Shown here piece by piece: positions 27,425-35,934 of a DNA stretch of 64,000 bases. Under the pieces are notes generated by a model, which was given only the letters and a program-made list of their open reading frames with translations, had not been told where the DNA came from and did no database searches. A program made the position numbers and the translations under genes. Source of the DNA: Mycobacterium sp. MBM (lineage in GTDB: Bacteria > Actinomycetota > Actinomycetes > Mycobacteriales > Mycobacteriaceae); the NCBI GenBank assembly GCA_021648845.1, contig JAKJHY010000006.1, positions 1-64,000 of the forward strand, read 5' to 3'. Position 1 is the first letter of the stretch, and each line of letters begins with the position of its first letter.

Positions 27425-27691
27425 TCAGTACCGTAGCCGGTCGCCGACCACGCGGACCGGGTGGTCGCGGTGACCGGCTGTGTAGATGGGGTGCAACAGC
27501 GCAGGATGCCGACAATGCGGGCAAGATGCCTGCGGATCCTTGGCCGACGACAGCGTCAGATGGTGACATGCGGCACACCGCACCACGTACGCCGCGCCGA
27601 ACCAGTTGAGTAGTCCGAGGTAGATCGCCGCCGTCGCGGCCAATGCCAGCATGGCAATCAGCGCCACCGTGAGTACCTGATAAACCGTCAT
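27425..27691 (-). CDS. Single-span membrane protein with zinc-ribbon-like Cys pairs
   Basis: An 88-residue protein: one membrane helix (VALIAMLALAATAAIYLGLL, about residues 8-28), then CAACHH and CPHCRHPALLHP, two CxxC pairs 19 residues apart with nearby His, typical of a small zinc ribbon on the cytoplasmic side. GGAGG eight bases before the ATG at 27691 is a strong ribosome site. Function unknown. The 27228-27424 gap upstream of the next gene holds no further gene. Confidence 0.7.
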   Translation of the reverse strand: MTVYQVLTVALIAMLALAATAAIYLGLLNWFGAAYVVRCAACHHLTLSSAKDPQASCPHCRHPALLHPIYTAGHRDHPVRVVGDRLRY

Positions 27692-27773
27692 GACCGTTAC
27701 CTCCAACCATGCCCGATAGGTAACTTCACGGTACGCCGACGGTAGCGTCAGGGACAGGTATCTGCCGAGGTCA

Positions 27774-27935
27774 TCATGACTTTCTGGCCAGCTTGTACAC
27801 CTTCTCCAGTTCCTTGCCCCGAATTCCGTTGTGCGCGGCCTTGTGCACCTTGTGCAACACCAGCGGGCACTTCTTGCAGCGCGGCTTGCTGCGGCAACAC
27901 TTCTTCTTCGGCTTGACCGACAGCAGCTTGTTCAC
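27774..27935 (-). CDS. Small basic Cys-rich protein
   Basis: A 53-residue very basic protein from a GTG at 27935: VNKLLSVKPKKKCCRSKPRC, then KKCPLVLHKVHKAAHNG and a Lys-rich end. The pattern CC-R-S-x-P-R-C-x-x-C-P recurs in small actinobacterial proteins of unknown function and suggests metal or nucleic-acid binding. AAGGG five bases before the GTG supports this start over the longer open frame (to 28034), which would run into typA on the other strand. It is divergent to typA. Confidence 0.7.
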   Translation of the reverse strand: MNKLLSVKPKKKCCRSKPRCKKCPLVLHKVHKAAHNGIRGKELEKVYKLARKS

Positions 27936-27990
27936 ACATGCCCTTCGCAGAATTGGCTCGTTTTCGTGATCGGGTACCCGCACTGCGACA

Positions 27991-29904
27991 ATGACGCACG
28001 TGGATTCTCGCCCGAACTTTCGCAACGTAGCCATCGTCGCGCACGTCGATCACGGTAAGACGACCCTGGTCGACGCAATGCTGCGGCAGTCCGGTGCGTT
28101 GTCGCACCGCGGTGATGATGCCATCGAGCGGCTCATGGACTCCGGTGACCTTGAGAAAGAAAAAGGCATCACCATCCTGGCCAAGAACACCGCGGTGCAC
28201 CGCACCAACGCGGACGGCACTGTGACGGTCATCAACGTCATCGACACCCCTGGCCACGCCGACTTCGGCGGTGAGGTCGAGCGCGGTCTGTCTATGGTCG
28301 ACGGTGTCGTGCTGCTCGTCGACGCCTCCGAGGGCCCGCTGCCGCAGACCCGTTTCGTGCTGCGCAAGGCGCTCGCCGCGCACCTGCCGGTGATCGTCGT
28401 GGTCAACAAGACCGACCGCCCCGACGCCCGCATCTCCGAGGTCGTCGAGGAGAGCCACGACCTGCTGCTCGATGTCGCCTCCGATCTGGACGAGGACGCC
28501 CAGAAGGCCGCCGAGTTCGCCCTCGGCCTGCCGGTGCTCTACGCCTCGGGTCGCGCCGGCATCGCCAGCACCACCGAACCGGCCAACGGACAGAACCCCG
28601 ACGGCGAGAACCTCGACCCACTGTTCGACGTCCTGATGGAGCACATCCCGCCGCCGCAGGGCGATCCGGAGGCCCCGCTGCAGGCACTGGTGACCAACCT
28701 CGACGCCTCGGCGTTCCTCGGTCGTCTGGCGCTGGTCCGCATCTACAAGGGCAAGCTGCGCAAGGGTCAGCAGGTGGCCTGGATGCGTGAGGTCGACGGG
28801 CATCCCGTCATCACCAACGCGAAGATCACCGAACTGCTGGTCACCGTCGGCGTCGAGCGCACCCCGACCGACGAAGCGATCGCCGGCGATATCGTCGCGG
28901 TCGCCGGCATGCCGGAAATCATGATCGGCGACACCCTGGCCGATGTCGAGCACGCGCACGCGCTGCCCCGCATCACCGTCGACGAGCCCGCCATCTCGGT
29001 CACCATCGGCACCAACACCTCGCCGCTGGCCGGCAAGGTGCCCGGGCACAAGCTGACCGCGCGCATGGTCAAGAGCCGGTTGGACGCCGAACTCGTCGGC
29101 AACGTGTCGATCAAGGTCGTCGACATCGGCCGCCCCGACGCCTGGGAGGTGCAGGGCCGCGGTGAGCTGGCGCTGGCCATCCTGGTCGAGCAGATGCGCC
29201 GGGAAGGCTTCGAGCTGACCGTCGGAAAACCGCAGGTGGTCACCCAGACCATCGACGGCAAGCTGCACGAGCCCTTCGAGGCGATGACGATCGACACCCC
29301 CGAGGAGTTCGTCGGCGCCATCACCCAGCTGATGGCCGCCCGCAAGGGCCGCATGGAGGACATGACCAACCATGCCGCCGGATGGGTCCGGATGGACTTC
29401 ATCGTGCCCAGCCGTGGCCTGATCGGATTCCGCACCGACTTCCTGACGATCACCCGCGGCACCGGCATCGCCAACGCCGTGTTCGAGGGGTACCGGCCGT
29501 GGGCCGGGGAGATCCGGGCCCGCCACACCGGGTCGCTGGTGTCCGACCGAAGCGGCAAGATCACCCCGTTCGCCATGACCCAGCTGGCCGACCGCGGCCA
29601 ATTCTTCGTCGAGCCCGGCCAGGACACCTACGAGGGTCAGGTCGTGGGCATCAACCCCCGTGCCGAGGACCTCGACATCAACGCCACCAAAGAGAAGAAG
29701 CTCACCAACATGCGGTCCTCGACCGCCGATGTCTTCGAGACACTGGCCCGTCCGCTGGAGCTCGGCCTGGAGCAGGCGATGGAATTCTGCGCCGAGGACG
29801 AGTGCGTCGAGGTCACACCCGAGATCGTGCGAGTGCGCAAGCTCGAGCTCACCGCCAGCCTGCGTGCCCGGGCGAAGTCGCGGGCCAAGCAGCAGAACTC
29901 CTGA
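27991..29904 (+). CDS. typA: Translational GTPase TypA/BipA
   Basis: A 637-residue ribosome-associated GTPase involved in stress adaptation and large-subunit assembly. G1 is AHVDHGKTT (about residues 16-24), G2 region [13 protein letters not shown]3 [13 protein letters not shown]4 NKTDRPDA; domains II, III, V (EF-G-like) and the BipA-specific C-terminal domain ([31 protein letters not shown]) follow. Length is typical. Start is the ATG at 27991. It is followed after 29 bases by lpqW. Confidence 0.95.
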   Translation: MTHVDSRPNFRNVAIVAHVDHGKTTLVDAMLRQSGALSHRGDDAIERLMDSGDLEKEKGITILAKNTAVHRTNADGTVTVINVIDTPGHADFGGEVERGLSMVDGVVLLVDASEGPLPQTRFVLRKALAAHLPVIVVVNKTDRPDARISEVVEESHDLLLDVASDLDEDAQKAAEFALGLPVLYASGRAGIASTTEPANGQNPDGENLDPLFDVLMEHIPPPQGDPEAPLQALVTNLDASAFLGRLALVRIYKGKLRKGQQVAWMREVDGHPVITNAKITELLVTVGVERTPTDEAIAGDIVAVAGMPEIMIGDTLADVEHAHALPRITVDEPAISVTIGTNTSPLAGKVPGHKLTARMVKSRLDAELVGNVSIKVVDIGRPDAWEVQGRGELALAILVEQMRREGFELTVGKPQVVTQTIDGKLHEPFEAMTIDTPEEFVGAITQLMAARKGRMEDMTNHAAGWVRMDFIVPSRGLIGFRTDFLTITRGTGIANAVFEGYRPWAGEIRARHTGSLVSDRSGKITPFAMTQLADRGQFFVEPGQDTYEGQVVGINPRAEDLDINATKEKKLTNMRSSTADVFETLARPLELGLEQAMEFCAEDECVEVTPEIVRVRKLELTASLRARAKSRAKQQNS

Positions 29905-29933
29905 GATTGCACCGGCCCGATACCCTGAACCTC

Positions 29934-31817
29934 GTGCCGACAGCCCGACACCGCGCGACCACAGTGGTGGCCGCGCTGTCGGCACTGGTTCTGGCGGGCT
30001 GCACCGTCAGCCCGCCGCCCGCCCCGCAGAGCACCGAGACCACCAAGACGGCCCCGCCGCCGCCGATGAAGACCATGCAGATCATCATGGCCATCGACGC
30101 GATCGGTGCCGGGTTCAATCCACATCTGCTCTCCGATCAGTCCTCGGTGAACGCCGCGGTCTCGTCGCTGGTGCTGCCGAGTTCATTCCGGCCGATCGCC
30201 GATCCGGCGACCCCGACCGGGTCGCGCTGGGAGATGGATCCGACGCTGCTGGTCTCGGCGGAGGTGACCGACGAGGACCCGTTCACCGTCACCTACAAGA
30301 TCCGGCCCGAGGCGGCATGGACCGACAATGCGCCGATCGGCGCGGACGACTACTGGTACCTGTGGCGGCAGATGGTCAGCCAACCCGGGGTCGTCGACCC
30401 CGCCGGGTACGACCTCATCACCGGCGTCCAGTCGGTGGACGGCGGCAAGACCGCTGTGGTCACCTTCTCGCAGCCCTATCCGGCGTGGCGAGAGCTGTTC
30501 AACAACATCCTGCCCGCCCATATCGTCAAGGACGTGCCGGGAGGGTTCGGTGCCGGACTGGCCCGGGCGCTGCCGGTGACCGGTGGCCAGTTCCGAGTGG
30601 ACAATATCGACCCGCAGCGCGACGAGATCCTGCTGGCACGCAACGACCGGTACTGGGGTGAGCCGGCAAAGCCCGACCAGCTCCTGTTCCGCCGCGCGGG
30701 TTCGCCTGCCGCACTGGCCGACTCGATTCGCAACGGGGACACCCAGGTGGCCCAGGTGCACGGTGGGCAGGCGGCGTTCGCGCAACTGTCGGCGATTCCG
30801 GACGTGCGCACCGCGCGGATCGTCACCCCCCGCGTGATGCAGCTGACGCTGCGGGCGCAGCAGCCCGCACTCGCCGATCTGCGGGTCCGCCGGGCCCTGT
30901 TCGGGCTGCTCGACGTCGATCTGCTGGCTGCCGTCGGCGCCGGATCGGACAACACGGTGACCCTGGCACAGGCGCAGGTGCGCTCGCCCTCGGATCCCGG
31001 GTACGTGCCGACCGCGCCACCGGCGCTGTCCCGGGAGGCCGCGCTCGGGTTGCTGGCCGACGCCGGCTACCAGGTGCAACCGGTGCAGGAGCCCACCACG
31101 ACGACCCCGGGCACCCCCGCACCGGATGAGAATCGCGGCCAGATCATCAAGGACGGGGTACCGCTGACGATGGTGCTCGGGGTGGCCGCCAACGATCCGA
31201 CATCGATCGCGGTGGCCAACACCGCGGCCGACCAACTGCGCAGCGTGGGCATCGCCGCATCGGTGTCCGCGCTGGATCCGGTGACCCTCTATGGCGACGC
31301 GATGGTGAACAACTCGGTGGACGCGGTGGTCGGATGGCATGCCGCCGGGGGCGATCTGGCTACGGCGCTGGCATCCCGGTATGGCTGCCCCGCGCTGGAG
31401 GCCACCCCGGTCTCCACGCTGACACCGGAGCCCAGCGTCACCGTGACCACCACGTTGCCCAAGACCTCGAGCGCCGCGACATCCGCGCCGCCGGCACCCA
31501 CGGTGACCACACCGCCGACCACACCGCCGACCTCGGCGGAGAACGGCGGCGAACTGGTGCAGGCACCCAGTAACCTCACCGGGATCTGCGACCGCAGCAT
31601 CCAGCCGAGAATCGATGCCGCACTGCGCGGCACCGAGGAGATCGGCAAGGTCATCGACGCCGTCGAGCCGCGGTTGTGGGAGCTGTCGACGGTGCTGCCG
31701 ATCCTGCAGGACACCACCATCGTGGCGGCGGCACCGCGGGTTTCCGGGGTCAGCCTGACCGGCGCGGTGCCGGTCGGCATCGTCGGCGACGCCGGCACCT
31801 GGGTCAAGCAGCCCTGA
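29934..31817 (+). CDS. lpqW: LpqW lipoprotein, PIM/LAM branch-point control
   Basis: A 627-residue lipoprotein of the oligopeptide-binding-protein fold. The signal peptide ends in the lipobox LVLAGC, and the protein body has SBP_bac_5-type stretches ([41 protein letters not shown]). In mycobacteria LpqW controls flux between PIM and lipomannan/LAM synthesis and is linked genetically to PimE, encoded 4 kb upstream. A Thr/Pro-rich linker (about residues 495-540) precedes the last segment. The GTG at 29934 follows TACCCT by seven bases (leaderless). The 3' end overlaps the convergent ClC gene by 14 bases. Confidence 0.9.
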   Translation: MPTARHRATTVVAALSALVLAGCTVSPPPAPQSTETTKTAPPPPMKTMQIIMAIDAIGAGFNPHLLSDQSSVNAAVSSLVLPSSFRPIADPATPTGSRWEMDPTLLVSAEVTDEDPFTVTYKIRPEAAWTDNAPIGADDYWYLWRQMVSQPGVVDPAGYDLITGVQSVDGGKTAVVTFSQPYPAWRELFNNILPAHIVKDVPGGFGAGLARALPVTGGQFRVDNIDPQRDEILLARNDRYWGEPAKPDQLLFRRAGSPAALADSIRNGDTQVAQVHGGQAAFAQLSAIPDVRTARIVTPRVMQLTLRAQQPALADLRVRRALFGLLDVDLLAAVGAGSDNTVTLAQAQVRSPSDPGYVPTAPPALSREAALGLLADAGYQVQPVQEPTTTTPGTPAPDENRGQIIKDGVPLTMVLGVAANDPTSIAVANTAADQLRSVGIAASVSALDPVTLYGDAMVNNSVDAVVGWHAAGGDLATALASRYGCPALEATPVSTLTPEPSVTVTTTLPKTSSAATSAPPAPTVTTPPTTPPTSAENGGELVQAPSNLTGICDRSIQPRIDAALRGTEEIGKVIDAVEPRLWELSTVLPILQDTTIVAAAPRVSGVSLTGAVPVGIVGDAGTWVKQP

Positions 31818-33123
31818 CGGACCTGCGCCAGATCCCGTGGGCGGCAAAGGCCGCGATCGCGAACACCGCCAACAGCCACACCGGCGGATGTGCCAGTTCC
31901 CACACGAACAGCGCGGCGAACGCCGGGGCGCGCTGGGTGATGGCGAGAACGCCTGCGGCGCAAGCGAGTGCGACCGCTGCGGTGTTCACGTGCACACCGG
32001 TGAACTCGGTCAGCGCCAGCGCGGCCACCGATCCCGCCGCGGCGCCGGTGGCCAGCGCCGGCGTGAGCAGTCCGCCCACCGCGCCGGCCCGCAGGAACAG
32101 CGCGGTGAGCACGGGTTTGAGCGCCAGGATCGCCAGCGCGGCGGTGAGGGTCAGCTCGCTGTCGACGCTGACCACCAGGATGCTGCGGCCGTTGCCGGGC
32201 AGCTCGGGCCACCAGATGGAGCAGACGCCGGTGAGCAGACCGGCGGCGGCGATGCCGGGGATCAGCATCCAGGAGGCGGTCGGGGTGGCCGTCGTCGCGG
32301 TGATCCGGGTGAACGCGATGCCCACGCAGACCGCCAGCGGCGCGATGAGCAGAGCCAACCCGGCGAACAGATAGGACAGATCCGCGTCCGGCCAGTCCAG
32401 CGGATGACGCAGATGCGTGACCGGGGACGCCACCGCGACCGCGAGGCTGGAGGTGATCAGCGCGGTCCCCACCACGCGCGGATGCCAGCTGTGCATCAGC
32501 ACGCTGATGGTGAACAGCGCACCGCCCAGCGGCACGCTGTACACCGCCCCCAGACCGGCGCCGGCGGCGCAGGACAGCAGGATCTCGCGGTCGCGCGCGG
32601 TGAGCGACCACCGCGAGGTGGCGGTATCCCCGAAGACCGCGGCCAGCTGACGCGGTGCGCCCTCGCGTCCCAGCGACGCGCCGGCGCCGACGAGGAGTAC
32701 CTGCAGGCCGGCGTCGACGGCCAGCGGCACCCGGGGGAGCGGTCGGCGTGCGGCGATGGCGGACGACAGTTTCGGCACCGGGTTTCGCCCAGCCCGTTTC
32801 CCGTCGCTTCGCTCGCCCCGGCCTGGTTTCCCGTCGCTTCGCTCGCCCCGGCCTGGTTTCCCGTCGCTTCGCTCGCCCCCACGCAAGACCCACCAGCCCA
32901 GGCCCGCCAGCGCCCCACCGATCATCGGGCCGACCGCGCGGCGCACGTGCCCGCTGTCGTCGACGCCGTCGAGCAGACTGCCGAAGCTGAAGTGGTAGGT
33001 CAGGTGTTCGATGCCGTGCAGCAGCAGGGTTGTGGCGATACCGGCCAGCCCGGCGAGCAGACCGATCGCCAGCACCGCACAGCCGTACTCCAGTGCTCGG
33101 GTTCTCGCGTCCTCGGGCGGCAC
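31804..33123 (-). CDS. ClC-family chloride channel/antiporter with in-frame repeat insertion
   Basis: A 439-residue membrane protein with the ClC motif [10 protein letters not shown] (GxxxGREGP) and GAVGGLLTP (the GxFxP-like site). About ten hydrophobic helices are seen. In the loop after the second helix, residues about 82-112 read [35 protein letters not shown]: a ten-residue charged unit present three times, encoded by a 30-bp tandem repeat. The canonical GSGIP selectivity motif was not found, and the repeat lies near where it would be expected, so anion selectivity may differ. The GTG start lies 17 bases from the divergent mshB start; TAGGTT on the minus strand is six bases before it. Confidence 0.82.
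   Translation of the reverse strand: MPPEDARTRALEYGCAVLAIGLLAGLAGIATTLLLHGIEHLTYHFSFGSLLDGVDDSGHVRRAVGPMIGGALAGLGWWVLRGGERSDGKPGRGERSDGKPGRGERSDGKRAGRNPVPKLSSAIAARRPLPRVPLAVDAGLQVLLVGAGASLGREGAPRQLAAVFGDTATSRWSLTARDREILLSCAAGAGLGAVYSVPLGGALFTISVLMHSWHPRVVGTALITSSLAVAVASPVTHLRHPLDWPDADLSYLFAGLALLIAPLAVCVGIAFTRITATTATPTASWMLIPGIAAAGLLTGVCSIWWPELPGNGRSILVVSVDSELTLTAALAILALKPVLTALFLRAGAVGGLLTPALATGAAAGSVAALALTEFTGVHVNTAAVALACAAGVLAITQRAPAFAALFVWELAHPPVWLLAVFAIAAFAAHGIWRRSVRAA
32796..32879. repeat. Three-copy 30-bp in-frame tandem repeat
   Basis: A 24-base core (GTTTCCCGTCGCTTCGCTCG plus CCCC) occurs at 32796-32819, 32826-32849 and 32856-32879 with an exact period of 30, so the reading frame of the ClC gene is kept. 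The CGCTTCGCTCGCC word is of the kind seen in intergenic mycobacterial repeats. Copy number may vary between strains. Confidence 0.9.
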
Positions 33124-33140
33124 ACGGTAAACCTAGGGGA

Positions 33141-33992
33141 GTGGAGACTCCGCGGCTTCTCTTTGTCCATGCCCATCCCGACGACGAATCGTTGACCACC
33201 GGCGCCACCATCGCGCACTATGCGGCCCAGGGCGCCGAGGTGCGGGTGGTCACCTGCACGATGGGCGAGGAGGGCGAGGTCATCGGCGAGCGGTGGGCCG
33301 GTCTGGCGGTCGATGCTGCCGACCAGCTCGGCGGTTATCGGGTTGCCGAACTCACCGCCGCCCTGGCCGCACTGGGCGCCGGCGAACCGCACTACCTGGG
33401 CGGGGCGGGACGCTGGCGGGACTCCGGCATGCCCGGAACGCCGGCACGGCACCGGCAGCGGTTCGTGGATGTCCCGCTGGACGAGCCCGTCGCCGAACTC
33501 GTCACCATCATCCAGGAGTTCCGCCCGCACGTGGTCGTCGGCTACGACCCCAACGGCGGCTACGGGCACCCCGATCACATCAGGGTCCACGAACTCAGTA
33601 CCGCGGCCGTGGCCGCCTGCGCGACGCTGGCGTGGCCGGTGCCGAAGTTCTACTGGACGGTGATGGCGGCGTCCGGGTTCGTCGACGGCTTCCGCAATAT
33701 CGGCCAACCCCCGCCGGACTGGGTCGTCATCAAGGCCGAGGACTTCTCGTTCGCGTTCCCCGACGAGCGCGTCGACGCGGTGATCGACGCCTCGGCCCAC
33801 TTGCCGGCCAAGGCCGCCGCCTTGCGGGCGCACGCCACCCAGGTCATGGTGGCTCCGGACGGACAGTCGATGGCGCTGTCCAACAAGATCGCGTTGCCGC
33901 TCTGGGGTGTCGAGCACTACGTGCTGGCCGCCGGTGAACGAGGGGGCGACGGAGTCGAGTCCGATCTGCTGGCCGGCCTGAATCTCCGATAG
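33141..33992 (+). CDS. mshB: MshB, GlcNAc-Ins deacetylase of mycothiol synthesis
   Basis: A 283-residue zinc metalloenzyme removing the acetyl group of 1-O-(2-acetamido-deoxy-glucopyranosyl)-myo-inositol, second stage of mycothiol synthesis. The metal site is clear: H12 and D15 in VHAHPDDES and H146 in [10 protein letters not shown]14 is the expected general base. These are offset by one from the Rv1170 enzyme as I recall. Further blocks [14 protein letters not shown] and [13 protein letters not shown] match the family. The GTG at 33141 follows AGGGGA. It is divergent to the ClC gene with only 17 bases between starts. Confidence 0.95.
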   Translation: METPRLLFVHAHPDDESLTTGATIAHYAAQGAEVRVVTCTMGEEGEVIGERWAGLAVDAADQLGGYRVAELTAALAALGAGEPHYLGGAGRWRDSGMPGTPARHRQRFVDVPLDEPVAELVTIIQEFRPHVVVGYDPNGGYGHPDHIRVHELSTAAVAACATLAWPVPKFYWTVMAASGFVDGFRNIGQPPPDWVVIKAEDFSFAFPDERVDAVIDASAHLPAKAAALRAHATQVMVAPDGQSMALSNKIALPLWGVEHYVLAAGERGGDGVESDLLAGLNLR

Positions 33993-34021
33993 TCCGGGAC
34001 TGACGCGGTAAGGTCTGCGGC

Positions 34022-34129
34022 ATGGACCCGGATTTGGATCCCAACCTGCAGCATCAACAGGACCGCGCCGACAACCTTCAGTGGGTGATCGGCTCCTTGG
34101 TCGCGCTGCTCGACAGCATCCCGACCTGA
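34022..34129 (+). CDS. Candidate 35-residue small protein upstream of membrane gene
   Basis: ATG at 34022 opens MDPDLDPNLQHQQDRADNLQ followed by WVIGSLVALLDSIPT and TGA. It follows TAAGGT (34009-34014) by seven bases, the usual spacing of mycobacterial leaderless genes, and it overlaps the next frame by 49 bases. It may be a real microprotein, a translated leader coupling expression of the downstream membrane protein, or the N-terminus of that protein separated by a frame change. I do not recognise it. Confidence 0.45.
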   Translation: MDPDLDPNLQHQQDRADNLQWVIGSLVALLDSIPT

Positions 34130-34521
34130 CAGCGGATCATCTGGACGGACCCCGCTGGCTTGCGCCCGTCGTCCTGGGCGTGCTCGCCGTCGATGGTGTG
34201 CTGTCCGCGCTGGCCTCTGCGTTTCTGCTGCCCGTCCGCCTCGGTTCGGTGCCATTTCCGATCAGCGCGCTGATCAGCGGCGCGGTCAACGCCGCGCTGG
34301 TGTGGGCGGCGCTGCAGTGGACATCGTCGAGCCGGATCGCCGCCATCCCGTTGTGGACCTGGTTGATCACGGTGCTCGGCCTGACCTTCGGCGGCCCGGG
34401 TGATGATCTGGTGTTCGGTGGCGTCGGGGTGATGGCCTACGCGGCATTGCTGCTCATCGCGGTGGGCGCGCTGCCGGCCGCCGCGGTGCTGCGCTCGGCG
34501 CGATTTGTGCACGATCGGTAA
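34081..34521 (+). CDS. Small integral membrane protein (Rv1171 position)
   Basis: A protein of up to 146 residues with four hydrophobic helices (APVVLGVLAVDGVLSALASA, ISALISGAVNAALVWAAL, IAAIPLWTWLITVLGLTF, MAYAALLLIAVGALPAAAVL). Its place after mshB fits Rv1171; function unknown. The start is uncertain: the GTG at 34081 lies inside the upstream small ORF, and the first 25 residues from it look unlike a membrane-protein N-terminus, so initiation nearer 34129 by coupling is possible. The last residues RFVHDR are encoded within a long palindrome. Confidence 0.7.
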   Translation: MGDRLLGRAARQHPDLTADHLDGPRWLAPVVLGVLAVDGVLSALASAFLLPVRLGSVPFPISALISGAVNAALVWAALQWTSSSRIAAIPLWTWLITVLGLTFGGPGDDLVFGGVGVMAYAALLLIAVGALPAAAVLRSARFVHDR

Positions 34522-34553
34522 CGCTCAGCGTTACCGATCGTGCACAAATCGCG
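34499..34553. terminator. 27-bp-arm perfect palindrome between convergent genes
   Basis: Bases 34499-34525 and 34527-34553 are exact reverse complements with a single-base centre, containing the word TTTGTGCACGATCGGTAACG. The left arm includes the last codons and TAA of the 34081-34521 gene, and the convergent gene stops six bases beyond the right arm. It would form a very stable hairpin in both transcripts and act as a bidirectional terminator. Confidence 0.75.
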
Positions 34554-34558
34554 GCGGT

Positions 34559-35752
34559 CTACTGCTCGGATCCTGAGCCGGAGTCGTTCTTGGTGTCCGG
34601 CTTGTTGTCGGGTTTGGTGTCGGGCTTGCTCTCGTTCTTGGTGTCGGGCGTGCTGTCCGGCTTGTTGTCCGGTTTGGAGTCGAGGTTGCCGGCCGGCTCG
34701 TCCTCGGTCTGCGGATCGGGTCCGGGGCCGTCGGACTCGCCGTCCGGCTGCTCGGAGTCCAGCTCGGCATCCACCGTGGTCGTGTCCTCGACATCGGTGT
34801 CGACCTCGGTGTCGAGATCGAGGTCCTGCTCGACATCCTCGGCGGGCAGGCCCTCACCGTCGGTCGTGTCGTCGGTGGGAGTCTCCACCGGCTGCTGAGG
34901 CTCGCCGTCCACGGGGTCGGTCTGCACCGGGGCCGGCCCGGGTTCCTCGGCGTCAGGCGTCTCGGGCTCGGGCCGCGGGGCCTGGCCGATCTCCTCGCCC
35001 GGTGTCGAGGACTCGTCGTCGGTGACCCCATCGGCGGGCGGGTCGGCCAGCGCGGTACCGACCCCCGCCGGGACCTGCACCGCGGTGCGCGCCCCCATCA
35101 CCTCCATCGTCCGCTGCGCGGCGAACGAGGAGAAGAAGGGTGGGAACGGCGGGAACGGCGGCAGGAAGCTCAGCAACCAGTCGATCTCGGCGTTGACGAA
35201 ACCGATCCCCGCGTTGACGGTGTCGTTGAAGAAGTCGGTCAGGCCCTGCCCGAAGCTGATGGCGCCGCCCACCCAGTAGGCGATGTTGAACGTGGCGCTG
35301 GTGATGATCGGGCGGATCAGCGAGTAATAGAAGATGCTGATCTGCGGGGTGAACCAGTTGACGATCGGGATCCACTGGGTGGCGTAGATGCCGAGGTTCA
35401 CGCCCCAGTCCACCCAGGGCATGATCACGTCGTAGGCCGCGATGATGGCGTTCTCCAGCCCGGGCAGCGCCAGCGCGCTCAGCTGTGCCGACGCCGTATC
35501 GAGCGTCGCGGTCATCGTGGCGGTGGAGGTGAAGGCCTCCGGTGGCAGCAGCTCCGCGGCGGCCTGTGCCGTCGCGAGTTCGGGGGCCGGTCGGGTGAGC
35601 AGCGGATTCACCGGCGCGGTGTGGGCGGTCAGCGCCACGGCGTCCTGATGCGCCGGGCGGCTGGGCGGGGCCACCGACGGTGGAATCGCGATGGAGCCCG
35701 CGGCGACGATGCCGATCCCGGCCATGAGATATGAACGCACCCGCAAACGCAT
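34559..35752 (-). CDS. Exported protein with acidic repetitive C-terminus
   Basis: A 397-residue protein. The N-terminus (RSYLMAGIGIVAAGSIAIPPSVA) is an export signal; residues about 95-220 form a hydrophobic, aromatic domain (IYATQWIPIVNWFTPQISIF, WLLSFLPPFPPFPPFFSSFA) of a kind found in many rapid-grower exported proteins that resemble PE/PPE-associated regions. From about residue 245 it becomes acidic and repetitive (Asp/Glu/Thr/Pro), ending in KPDNKPD/TPDTKNESKPDTK units and a Ser/Gly tail. No Cys. In M. tuberculosis a PE gene (Rv1172c) holds this place. The C-terminus probably spans the cell wall; function unknown. Confidence 0.7.
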   Translation of the reverse strand: MRLRVRSYLMAGIGIVAAGSIAIPPSVAPPSRPAHQDAVALTAHTAPVNPLLTRPAPELATAQAAAELLPPEAFTSTATMTATLDTASAQLSALALPGLENAIIAAYDVIMPWVDWGVNLGIYATQWIPIVNWFTPQISIFYYSLIRPIITSATFNIAYWVGGAISFGQGLTDFFNDTVNAGIGFVNAEIDWLLSFLPPFPPFPPFFSSFAAQRTMEVMGARTAVQVPAGVGTALADPPADGVTDDESSTPGEEIGQAPRPEPETPDAEEPGPAPVQTDPVDGEPQQPVETPTDDTTDGEGLPAEDVEQDLDLDTEVDTDVEDTTTVDAELDSEQPDGESDGPGPDPQTEDEPAGNLDSKPDNKPDSTPDTKNESKPDTKPDNKPDTKNDSGSGSEQ

Positions 35753-35934
35753 GATCGCTCCCGTTCACTCAGTCCCGACGGGCATGAACTTACGCCAGGG
35801 TCAACGCTTCGGGCGGTATTCCGAGGACGGCTCGCGCGGGCGCCGGTCGGCGACGGCTAATGTGAGGCCTATGCCAGGCGCATCTGTTTCAAATAGTGAG
35901 ACGCGCGGATGATCCCCGTCGACGCCGGGGTTAC

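Noticed and set aside
27748..29985. A 745-codon open frame antisense to typA
   Set aside because: It mirrors the typA gene in a GC-rich genome where antisense frames stay open by codon bias; its translation is low-complexity Asp/Gly/Val/His and has no recognisable domain, while typA is unmistakable.
32796..32879. Possible CRISPR-like array
   Set aside because: The three units are directly adjacent with six-base joins, no unique spacers, and they encode in-frame residues of the ClC protein.
31289..33211. 640-codon minus-strand frame spanning lpqW end, ClC and mshB start
   Set aside because: It is a shifted frame over the ClC gene; the ClC frame carries the family motifs and this one does not.
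34531..35031. 166-codon frame ending RFVHDR on the minus strand
   Set aside because: Its ending is the mirror image of the opposite gene's end, created by the 27-bp palindrome; the Ser/Thr/Pro/Arg translation is a shifted frame of the acidic repeat protein.
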